A stretch of DNA of 7,797 nucleotides from an uncultured Sphingobacteriaceae bacterium. GTDB taxonomy: Bacteria; Bacteroidota; Bacteroidia; Sphingobacteriales; Sphingobacteriaceae. Positions 1 through 5,378 of this stretch are shown here, one piece after another (within the stretch, counting starts at the first letter, position 1; every line of letters begins with the position of its first letter). The position numbers and the translations under genes were made by a program. The DNA lies in the NCBI GenBank assembly GCA_937875035.1, contig CALNCF010000439.1, forward strand, positions 1 to 7,797, in the 5' to 3' direction. The notes under the pieces were generated by a model. It was not told the DNA's origin, did not search any database, and saw nothing but the letters and a program-made list of their open reading frames with translations.

Positions 1-579
1 GATAAACGCGTCTTTGTATTGCTGCGGCATTTGCCCAAACGTTCCGTTCTTCATAAACTCCCAGAACTGCGGGAATGCGCCATTCCTCTTGAGCAACACC
101 GAACCGGCAATGATCTTATTGCAAAGCTGCGGATGCCTGATAGCCATTTGCAACGCGGTATTGCCGCCATTGCTGAACCCGAAAATATCGGCTTTAGGGA
201 TACCAAGGTTTTTGAGCAGTGCAGCCACATCGTCAGCATCCTGCTCAAAAGAGATCGCGGAGTTCCGGTCGCCTGTTCGCCCGTGAGCCTGGAGCTCTAC
301 ACAAATGAGCTGCCTGTGCCGGGCAAGAAGCGGGATCACCCTCCCGAATGTTGTTTGAATGGTAGAGCCCCCACCGTGTAGTAAGACCAGCGGCTTGCCT
401 TGCCCGTAGATCTCGTAATACATACGGATCCCGTTGACTTCCGAATAGCCTTTTTCAGCGATCAAAGTATCGTTTGCGGCTGCTTTCATTTGATGGTTGT
501 TTTCCTGTGCCGGGTTTGAATTGCTGCAGGATGCCAGCGCCAATAACACCCAGGCTACAGAGATGATCGTTGTTTTCAT
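1..579 (-). CDS. Alpha/beta-hydrolase lipoprotein, N-terminal 193 residues (cut by window start)
   Basis: The frame stays open from an ATG at 579 to the window edge, so this is the first 193 residues of a longer protein. The first 18 residues form a lipoprotein signal peptide: a Lys at position 2, a hydrophobic core, and a lipobox ending LASC with Cys18. The mature protein should therefore be lipid-anchored outside the cytoplasm. The fold is recognisable from the oxyanion-hole motif HGGG (68-71), an HGRTGDR stretch (99-105) and the nucleophile elbow GFSNGG (134-139) with Ser136. The catalytic Asp and His would lie beyond the edge. The substrate cannot be told; such proteins are esterases, lipases or C-C hydrolases. 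It starts 4 bases after the AHSA1-like reading frame ends, so it is very likely the third gene of the arsR unit. An internal Met at 31 is a less likely start because it would discard the lipobox. Confidence 0.9.
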   Translation of the reverse strand, partial: MKTTIISVAWVLLALASCSNSNPAQENNHQMKAAANDTLIAEKGYSEVNGIRMYYEIYGQGKPLVLLHGGGSTIQTTFGRVIPLLARHRQLICVELQAHGRTGDRNSAISFEQDADDVAALLKNLGIPKADIFGFSNGGNTALQMAIRHPQLCNKIIAGSVLLKRNGAFPQFWEFMKNGTFGQMPQQYKDAFI

Positions 580-583
580 GGTA

Positions 584-1067
584 TCAATTTTGATCGAGCA
601 AGGCTTGCATATTTCTTAACATTTGCAGCCAGCTCGGGTATGCTCCTGTTCTTTTTGCCAATTCCTGCGAAACGGTTTGCCGTAACTGCAATTTAGTCTT
701 TCCGTTCTCTTCTGTCAGCAACACAGTGACCAGGGTTTCTCCGGGCCAGTCGGGGTCCATTCCAACATCAGCGGGATTTACCGGGTTGCCGCTTTCATCT
801 GCATTGATCATAGTAAACACGATCTTTGAGTGAGGCAGCACTTCTTTGTATTCACCGATACACCAACAGTCGCCATACTGAGGATTGGAAATACAGGAAT
901 GAAACCGCCCTCCTGTTTCAACCTCGATCTCTTTGAAATGAATAGTACATCCCTCGGGAGCATTTCATTAATTTTTTGGGATCTGTCCAGGCATCAAAAA
1001 CCCTTTCGATACCTGCATGAAAAGTTTCTTCTATAAGAACTTCATTTTGATTGATGTGCTCTTCCAT
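584..1067 (-). pseudogene. AHSA1/SRPBCC-domain protein gene, frameshifted at about 962
   Basis: An ATG at 1067, 2 bases after the arsR stop codon, opens a frame reading MEEHINQNEVLIEETF and then VFDAWTDPKKLMK, the usual N-terminal pattern of the AHSA1-like SRPBCC family. After Lys35 (codon 963-965) this frame gives nonsense and stops at TGA 918-920, a 49-residue product. The family pattern resumes in another frame from base 961 (APEGCTIHFKEIEVETGGRF) and runs to TGA 584-586 without a break. Relatives usually carry one or two Trp just before the 'PEG' stretch. Here only a single T (base 962) separates Lys35 from the resumed frame, so loss of 2 or 5 bases is the simplest reading; a 1-base insertion is also possible. 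The repaired protein would be about 161-163 residues, normal for the family. Members bind hydrophobic ligands and are often co-transcribed with ArsR-type regulators. It may be a true pseudogene or a sequence error; the intact downstream frame slightly favours error or recent mutation. Confidence 0.85.
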
Positions 1068-1069
1068 TT

Positions 1070-1450
1070 TTATTTTTTAGATCTGCGGATATGCTTCTTG
1101 GTTTTCTTATTCACCGTACCTGCGCTCTGAGCCTGCAGCTCTTCCTGCTCGACAAAGTTCTTGAGCGCGTTCAATCTTCCTGTCCACAATTTGTGGTATT
1201 GCCGCACCCACTCGTTCACTTCGTTTAGCTTTTCGAGCTTTGCTTCGCATAAGCGCTCCCTCCCCGCCTGCCGGATGTTCAGTAAACCGCATTCGGAAAG
1301 TACTTTAAGGTGTAATGAGATCGCCTGGCGACTCACGTCGAATTGCTCGGCGATGGTATTCACATTTACAGGCTGCCGGGCTACCATGCCTATTATGGCC
1401 CGCCTGGTAGGGTCGGCTATTGCCTGAAAAACATCTCTGCGCGCTTCCAT
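1070..1450 (-). CDS. ArsR-family winged-helix transcriptional repressor
   Basis: This is a 126-residue regulator from the ATG at 1450. An upstream in-frame TTG at 1459 would add three residues, but the ATG gives the usual family start (MEARRDVFQAIADPTRRAII). The winged helix-turn-helix spans roughly residues 28-57 (VNVNTIAEQFDVSRQAISLH and onward), with the recognition helix around SRQAISLHLKVL. The ELCVCD-type metal site of arsenic and cadmium sensors is absent, so it is unlikely to be a classical metal sensor. It belongs with the ArsR proteins encoded next to AHSA1/SRPBCC genes. The tail from about 115 is strongly basic (KKTKKHIRRSKK) and may add nonspecific DNA contact. It is first in a unit with the AHSA1-like gene and the hydrolase lipoprotein. 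The palindrome in its own promoter suggests autorepression (inference). The inducing signal is unknown. Confidence 0.93.
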   Translation of the reverse strand: MEARRDVFQAIADPTRRAIIGMVARQPVNVNTIAEQFDVSRQAISLHLKVLSECGLLNIRQAGRERLCEAKLEKLNEVNEWVRQYHKLWTGRLNALKNFVEQEELQAQSAGTVNKKTKKHIRRSKK

Positions 1451-1455
1451 ATTAT

Positions 1456-1497
1456 GCAAGTATTTGATTGCAAATATATAGGCAAGTATTCACTTGC
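1456..1497. promoter_or_regulatory. Candidate ArsR operator: inverted repeat plus extra half-site
   Basis: GCAAGT (1482-1487) and ACTTGC (1492-1497) form a perfect 6-bp inverted repeat with a 4-base centre. It lies wholly within the spacer between the -33 and -7 elements. The nine-base string GCAAGTATT at 1482-1490 recurs at 1456-1464, between the probable transcription start and the ATG. The overlapping palindrome TTGCGCAA (1494-1501) covers the -33 element. A dimeric winged-helix repressor bound here would block RNA polymerase. That the neighbouring ArsR protein is the binder is inference from position and symmetry. Confidence 0.6.
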
Positions 1498-1501
1498 GCA
1501 A
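1471..1501 (-). promoter_or_regulatory. Bacteroidota-type promoter of the arsR unit
   Basis: Read on the minus strand, a TTG (1499-1501) stands exactly 20 bases from TATATTTG (1471-1478). This matches the Bacteroidota primary sigma pattern of a -33 TTG and a -7 TAnnTTTG with a 19-21 base spacer. Transcription should begin a few bases below 1471, leaving a very short leader before the ATG at 1450. There is no useful Shine-Dalgarno sequence in that leader, which is common in this phylum. Confidence 0.75.
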
Positions 1502-1654
1502 TTTTTTGTGAAATTTTAATTTATGAGACTATTCGTATGGTGAGAGCTATACTGAAGGGCGATTGTCTGACCTTTTTTTGTGAGATTACTGATGGCAAAG
1601 CGGATCAAAAGGCTTCCATTACACAAGCAGATTAGGGAAATACAGGCAGGGCTC
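1502..1654. other. Intergenic stretch without recognised features
   Basis: This stretch separates the end of the DUF2200 gene from the arsR promoter. I see no convincing reading frame, no hairpin followed by a T-run that would end the DUF2200 transcript, and no second promoter. The base composition is AT-rich next to the arsR promoter and mixed elsewhere. Confidence 0.5.
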
Positions 1655-2011
1655 TTACTTCCTTAAGATCTTTTCCATTGCTTTTCCCTTGGCCAATTCG
1701 TCGATCAGCTTGTCTAAATAGCGGATCTTCTGCATAAGCGGGTCTTCAATCTCTTCTACCCGGTAGCCGCAGATCAGGCCGGTAATTTTTGAAACATTAG
1801 GGTTGATCTGTGGCGCCTGGTTAAAAAAGTCTTCGAAGCTGGTCTTGTTGTCGATGTGCTGCTGCAGGGCGCGCTCATCATACCCGGTGAGCCAGCATAT
1901 GATCTCGTCTACCTCAGCTTTTGTACGTCCTTTTTTCTCTGCCTTTTGAATGTAATGCGGATATACGCCTGCAAAAGACATTTTAAATACTCTTGTATTG
2001 CTTGTTTTCAT
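1655..2011 (-). CDS. DUF2200 domain-containing protein
   Basis: This 118-residue cytosolic protein matches the DUF2200 family over its whole length. I recognise the N-terminal pattern (RVFKMSFAGVYPHYIQKAEK), the central stretch KGRTKAEVDEIICWLTGYDE, a TSFEDFFNQAP segment, the ITGLICGYRVEEIEDPLMQK block, and the conserved end in which IRYLDKLIDELAKGKAMEKI is followed by LRK. The length is normal for the family. No signal peptide or membrane segment is present. The function is not known, and I see no catalytic motif that would support a guess. It stands alone, with the tRNA-Leu terminator upstream and the arsR promoter downstream, so context gives no help. The ATG at 2011 fits the family's start. 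No good promoter is visible; TAACTTTA just upstream is one base off the -7 consensus but lacks a matching -33. Confidence 0.93.
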   Translation of the reverse strand: MKTSNTRVFKMSFAGVYPHYIQKAEKKGRTKAEVDEIICWLTGYDERALQQHIDNKTSFEDFFNQAPQINPNVSKITGLICGYRVEEIEDPLMQKIRYLDKLIDELAKGKAMEKILRK

Positions 2012-2142
2012 AGCTGTAGTTAAAGTTAAGTGGTCACTGTCCTCTTTCCATTATCTATAAAAATAAGAATTCTGGCGAGCTCATCGGAACCTTTACCCTG
2101 TATACTTTTATGAAATACTTTTTTAGGGAATAGTACTTTAAT

Positions 2143-2174
2143 AAAAAAGCCTTAGAAAAATCTAAGGCTTTTTT
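2143..2174 (-). terminator. Strong intrinsic terminator after tRNA-Leu, possibly bidirectional
   Basis: AAAAAAGCCTTAGA (2143-2156) and TCTAAGGCTTTTTT (2161-2174) pair perfectly over 14 bp around an AAAA loop. On the minus strand the stem ends in a run of six T, and it begins only two bases after the tRNA discriminator base, so it should end the tRNA transcript. The A-run on the other arm gives the same shape on the plus strand. Confidence 0.88.
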
Positions 2175-2175
2175 G

Positions 2176-2255
2176 TACCCAGCGCCGGAATCGAACCGGC
2201 ACAGTTTCCTATCGGTGTTTGAGACCGACGCGTCTACCAGTTCCGCCAGCTGGGC
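2176..2255 (-). tRNA. tRNA-Leu (anticodon CAA)
   Basis: The minus strand folds as a cloverleaf. The acceptor arms are GCCCAGC and GCTGGGT with a G1-U72 pair, and the discriminator is A73. The D arm carries the Leu-type GCGGAACTGGTAGACGC. The anticodon stem is TCGGT/ACCGA with loop CTCAAAC, giving CAA, which reads UUG. The variable region is 11 bases (TAGGAAACTGT), short for a leucine tRNA. The T arm is GCCGG-TTCGATT-CCGGC. The 3' CCA is not encoded and must be added after transcription. The gene lies 40 bases after hscB on the same strand, with its own candidate promoter and terminator. Confidence 0.96.
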
Positions 2256-2271
2256 ATCTCTGCTGTTTCGG

Positions 2272-2293
2272 GCAAGGCAGGCCCTTGCTTTTT
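2272..2293 (+). terminator. Weak hairpin with T-run in the hscB-tRNA gap
   Basis: GCAAGG (2272-2277) and CCTTGC (2283-2288) make a 6-bp stem with a 5-base loop, followed on the plus strand by TTTTT. As a terminator it would face plus-strand transcription, where no gene is seen. On the minus strand it has no T-run, so there it would only form a stem in the tRNA leader or the hscB 3' end. It may guide processing or protect an mRNA end. The role is uncertain. Confidence 0.35.
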
Positions 2294-2295
2294 GA

Positions 2296-2817
2296 TCAGG
2301 GTGCAAACTTATTTAAACTATCGTTAATTCGCAACACATATTTTTTGCGGTAATAGATGTCTTTGGCTTCGGCAAGCAGGGCCTGGTTACCGGGCTCGCG
2401 GTCGTGACGTTGCAGAAGGCTTTGAAGTGCGGTATCAAGCGTATGCTGCACCTCCTGCACCTGTGCCCGGATACGGGCAAGGGCCTGCGCATCGGGCTCG
2501 AATTCGAGCTCCATGAGCGCTTCGTTGATCTCCATCATTTTCATCAGGAAATCCTGGGGCAGCGTATGCTTCTCTCCTTCGCTGATCAGACCGTGCAGGC
2601 CGAGCACATATTCGAGGCAGCGCTCCGGCGACGACAATACCTTAAAAGCATTGTTGTTGAGCGTGGAAAGCTGCAGGATCTCTTCCTGCTTCTCTTCAGG
2701 CTCGTTTACATGGAAGTCGGGATGATAAGCCTTGCTCTTTTCGTAAAAAATCTTCCGGACCAGGACCTGGTCGGGGAAGAAGGATACCGGTATGTCGTAA
2801 AATTCGAAGTAATTCAT
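2296..2817 (-). CDS. hscB: Fe-S cluster assembly co-chaperone HscB
   Basis: This is a J-domain co-chaperone of 173 residues, close to the usual 170-175. HscB proteins bring the scaffold IscU to the Hsp70 partner HscA/DnaK and stimulate its ATPase so that the iron-sulphur cluster is passed on in the cytosol. The N-terminal J-domain (about 1-75) has the YFEFYDIP opening, the essential HPD triad at 32-34, and the NNNAFKVLSSPERCLEYVLG stretch at about 53-72. The C-terminal helical domain opens with LPQDFLMKMMEINEALMELE, the part that contacts IscU in known HscB proteins. The Zn-binding cysteines of eukaryotic HscB are absent, as expected. It follows the rseP stop by 16 bases with only a distant AAGGGAA as ribosome signal, so it is probably last in that operon. 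No other isc or suf gene is in the window. Its last codons overlap the tRNA promoter. Confidence 0.95.
   Translation of the reverse strand: MNYFEFYDIPVSFFPDQVLVRKIFYEKSKAYHPDFHVNEPEEKQEEILQLSTLNNNAFKVLSSPERCLEYVLGLHGLISEGEKHTLPQDFLMKMMEINEALMELEFEPDAQALARIRAQVQEVQHTLDTALQSLLQRHDREPGNQALLAEAKDIYYRKKYVLRINDSLNKFAP
2304..2334 (-). promoter_or_regulatory. Candidate promoter for tRNA-Leu inside the 3' end of hscB
   Basis: On the minus strand a TTG (2332-2334) lies exactly 20 bases before TAAGTTTG (2304-2311), a full match to the Bacteroidota TAnnTTTG element with correct spacing. Both boxes are within the last codons of hscB. Transcription would start near 2297, leaving a leader of about 40 bases for RNase P to remove before the tRNA at 2255. 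Confidence 0.65.
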
Positions 2818-2833
2818 ACTATGGGCCGTTCCC

Positions 2834-4147
2834 TTATTTCATAAACACTTTCCAGAGGTCGTTGCCAAAGGCAAAGATCATGATGCCGATAAGGATGACA
2901 AAGCCTACCATTTGCGCACGTTCCATGAACTTATCGCTGAGTGGCTTACCCTTGACCATTTCAACCAGCAGGAACAAGCTATGCCCGCCGTCGAGCGCGG
3001 GGATAGGCAGGATGTTCATAAAGGCGAGGATCATGGAAAGGATCGCTGTAAGGGTCCAGAATTTAAACCAGTCGAAGGTAGAGCCATAGATCTGCGCAAT
3101 GCCGATCGGTCCGGCTACAGCCTTGGTGGCGGCTACCTCACCCTTGAACACCTTCGCGAGACCTTTCATATTGTCGGTAAGGGTAGTCCATGCCTTGGTG
3201 GCGCCAATGGGCAGGGACTGGAAGAAACCGTACTGTACAGTCTTCGTTTTAAAGTCGACCAGCGGGAAGAAACCGATGGTTCCTTCGGCGGCTACTTCTA
3301 CCGGCAGGTGCAGGGTATCCGTTCCCCTTAACACATCGAGTGTAATAGCGGATGATTTCTTTTCAGCCAGTAAGGGGCGCAGCTCATCCATGAAACGGAT
3401 GTTGCGGCCATCAGCCCCGATCACCTGGTCGCCCTTGCGGATACCAGCCTTTTCGGCACCGTTTCCGGCGATAAGACTGTCGACCCTGATCTCGATACGC
3501 GGCGCGTCGGCGATATAGCTTCCGCGGCCTTTATCAGAGAGATCCTCGAGAAAATTGCCCGGCACTTTAATGGTAAGCTGCTGGTCGCCGCGAACGACAC
3601 TGAGCTCGGAATTACCCATCAGCACCTCTGAGCTCCAGAGCTCGCTGAAACGCTCGAAAGGCTTACCGTTGATCGCCACCACACGGTCGCCGGTGTGCAG
3701 GCCGATCTGCTCGGCCAGCTCGTAGGCAACAATGCCGTGCTTCGCTTCGGAGTTGGGCAGGTAGCTTTCGCCATAGCGGAAGGTGAGCATCCAGAAGATG
3801 AAGATACCCAGGAGCACGTTCACCGTAACCCCACCCAGCATCACAATTAAACGCTGCCAGGCCGGTTTGGAGCGAAACTCCCAGGGCTGTGCAGGCTGCT
3901 GCATCTGCTCGGTATCCATCGATTCGTCGATCATCCCGGCAATCTTTACATAGCCGCCCAGGGGCAGCCAGCCAATGCCGTATTCGGTATCTCCCTTTTT
4001 AAATGAGAAGAGCTTGAAGCCCCAGGCATCAAAAAAGAGGTAAAACTTTTCTACTTTAATCCCGAAAGCGAAATGTCCCAGCTCGTGCAGGCTTACCAGG
4101 ATAGCCAGACCGCCAATTAGCTGGGCGGCCATAATTAATCCGTTCAT
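2834..4147 (-). CDS. rseP: RseP/site-2-type zinc metalloprotease (M50B)
   Basis: This 437-residue inner-membrane protease is of the size typical for RseP. The active-site zinc motif HELGH is at 21-25 in the first membrane helix (about 7-28), and the third zinc ligand is in NILPIPALDGG, Asp386, in a helix near the C-terminus. Further hydrophobic helices lie at about 98-122, 362-384 and 410-430. Two PDZ domains sit between them, at about 125-200 (GLHTGDRVVAINGKPF) and 215-296 (AEKAGIRKGDQVIGADGRNI). The GPIGI motif (346-350) is also conserved. Family members cut anti-sigma factors, leftover signal peptides or other membrane proteins within the bilayer; the substrate here is unknown and no sigma or anti-sigma gene is present. 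The gene lies 50 bases after dxr, a pairing common in bacteria, and has one of the few good ribosome sites in the window. Confidence 0.96.
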   Translation of the reverse strand: MNGLIMAAQLIGGLAILVSLHELGHFAFGIKVEKFYLFFDAWGFKLFSFKKGDTEYGIGWLPLGGYVKIAGMIDESMDTEQMQQPAQPWEFRSKPAWQRLIVMLGGVTVNVLLGIFIFWMLTFRYGESYLPNSEAKHGIVAYELAEQIGLHTGDRVVAINGKPFERFSELWSSEVLMGNSELSVVRGDQQLTIKVPGNFLEDLSDKGRGSYIADAPRIEIRVDSLIAGNGAEKAGIRKGDQVIGADGRNIRFMDELRPLLAEKKSSAITLDVLRGTDTLHLPVEVAAEGTIGFFPLVDFKTKTVQYGFFQSLPIGATKAWTTLTDNMKGLAKVFKGEVAATKAVAGPIGIAQIYGSTFDWFKFWTLTAILSMILAFMNILPIPALDGGHSLFLLVEMVKGKPLSDKFMERAQMVGFVILIGIMIFAFGNDLWKVFMK

Positions 4148-4152
4148 GTATA

Positions 4153-4158
4153 TCCTTT
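4153..4158 (-). promoter_or_regulatory. Ribosome binding site of rseP
   Basis: AAAGGA on the minus strand ends 5 bases before the ATG at 4147. It is the clearest Shine-Dalgarno-like sequence in the window and fixes the rseP start. Most other genes here have only weak purine runs. Confidence 0.7.
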
Positions 4159-4197
4159 AATAATAAATGTATCTGCTCGTTGTACCGGGCAGGCTGT

Positions 4198-5349
4198 TCA
4201 GGCCTGTACCAGGTCACGGGCGAAGATACGAGTTTCTTTGTCGGTGTTCACGTAATCTTCGTAGCCGGCGCTCTTCATAAATGTCACTTTTTGCATACAT
4301 GCTTCGATCACATCGGACATGCCGAGGAAGGAGATGCGCTCTTCAAGAAAAGCCTGTACCACCACTTCATTGGCCGCATTGATAATGCAGGGCATCGTCC
4401 CCCCCTGCCGCAGGGCTTCGTAAGCCAGCGCCAGGTTACGGAACGTCACCGTATCGGCCTGCTCGAAGCTGAGGTTCGGGTAATCGAGGAAGCTGAACCT
4501 CGGGAAAGCCGAACCGATGCGCTGCGGGTATGCCAGGGCATACTGAATAGGCAGCTTCATATCGGGCAAGCCCATCTGGGCCTTCATCGAACCATCGGTG
4601 AACTGGACGATGGAATGAATGACCGATTGCGGGTGCACAATAACATCAATCTGATCGGGCTCCAGGTCGAAGAGCCAGCGGGCCTCGATCACTTCCAGGC
4701 CTTTATTCATTAAAGATGCCGAATCGATGGTGATCTTGGCACCCATGCTCCAGTTAGGGTGCTTAAGTGCCTGCGCCCGGGTTACCCCTGCCAGGGCGGC
4801 ACGATCCTTACCCCTGAAAGGTCCGCCGGATGCTGTAAGGTAGATCTTCTCGATAGGGTTATGCCATTCTCCGGCTAAACACTGGAAGATGGCAGAATGT
4901 TCTGAATCGACGGGAATAATGTGGACGCCGTTCTCTTCGGCCAGCTTCGTTACGAGGTCGCCGGCCACCACCAGGGTTTCTTTATTCGCCAGGGCGATAT
5001 GCTTTTTAGCACGGATGGCATGAATGGTTGGATTCAGGCCTGCGTAGCCTACCAACGCGGTAAGCACCAGATGTACGTCTTCAAACTGCACCACTTCGCA
5101 GAGGGCCTGCGCTCCGCTAAACACCTTGATGGGATGGGAAGCGAGCGCTTCCTTTACAGCAATGTATTTAGACTCATCGGTAATGACCACGGCATTCGGC
5201 TGGAATTCGATGGCCTGGGCAATGAGCAGGTCGGCATTGCCGTTCGCGGTTAATACTTCTACCCGGAACTTATCAGGATGCGCGCGGATGACATCCAGCG
5301 CTTGTGTACCTATAGAACCTGTGGAGCCTAGGATGGCAATATTTTTCAT
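4198..5349 (-). CDS. dxr: 1-deoxy-D-xylulose 5-phosphate reductoisomerase (DXR, IspC)
   Basis: This cytosolic enzyme of the MEP isoprenoid pathway rearranges and reduces DXP to 2-C-methyl-D-erythritol 4-phosphate with NADPH and a divalent metal. It is the target of fosmidomycin. Its 383 residues are full length. The NADPH-binding loop GSTGSIGTQALDVI is at 8-21. ALANKETLVVAG (119-130) is a family signature. PVDSEHSAIFQCL (146-158) carries the metal ligands Asp148 and Glu150, and NKGLE (215-219) the third, Glu219. The substrate loop reads ASGGPFRG (173-180) and HPNWSMG (197-203), with the Trp200 and Met202 that cap the active site in known enzymes. All expected catalytic residues are present. 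It begins 29 bases after the GH3 gene with a modest AGAAGAA purine run. Its presence indicates isoprenoid synthesis by the MEP route in this organism. Confidence 0.98.
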   Translation of the reverse strand: MKNIAILGSTGSIGTQALDVIRAHPDKFRVEVLTANGNADLLIAQAIEFQPNAVVITDESKYIAVKEALASHPIKVFSGAQALCEVVQFEDVHLVLTALVGYAGLNPTIHAIRAKKHIALANKETLVVAGDLVTKLAEENGVHIIPVDSEHSAIFQCLAGEWHNPIEKIYLTASGGPFRGKDRAALAGVTRAQALKHPNWSMGAKITIDSASLMNKGLEVIEARWLFDLEPDQIDVIVHPQSVIHSIVQFTDGSMKAQMGLPDMKLPIQYALAYPQRIGSAFPRFSFLDYPNLSFEQADTVTFRNLALAYEALRQGGTMPCIINAANEVVVQAFLEERISFLGMSDVIEACMQKVTFMKSAGYEDYVNTDKETRIFARDLVQA

Positions 5350-5378
5350 GCGGTTATTCTTCTAATCATGTGCCTTGC

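Noticed and set aside
14..381. Plus-strand open frames opposite the hydrolase gene
   Set aside because: The minus strand encodes a clear lipoprotein signal, HGGG and GFSNGG motifs over the same bases; the plus-strand products look random.
1457..1459. TTG as the start codon of arsR
   Set aside because: The ATG nine bases further in gives the usual ArsR N-terminus, and the TTG lies inside the repeated half-site close to the predicted transcription start.
2055..2306. Minus-strand 83-codon open frame across the tRNA region
   Set aside because: It runs through tRNA-Leu and its terminator and resembles no protein family; it is a chance frame.
2404..3518. Several plus-strand frames of 139-146 codons opposite hscB and rseP
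   Set aside because: They are antisense shadows of confidently identified genes, with no family resemblance of their own.
4148..4197. Possible separate promoter for rseP (TACATTTA)
   Set aside because: It is one base off the -7 consensus, with no TTG at 19-21 bases upstream; co-transcription with dxr is simpler.
4180..4713. 177-codon plus-strand frame opposite the 3' end of dxr
   Set aside because: It lies antisense to conserved DXR coding sequence, and the translation shows no domain.
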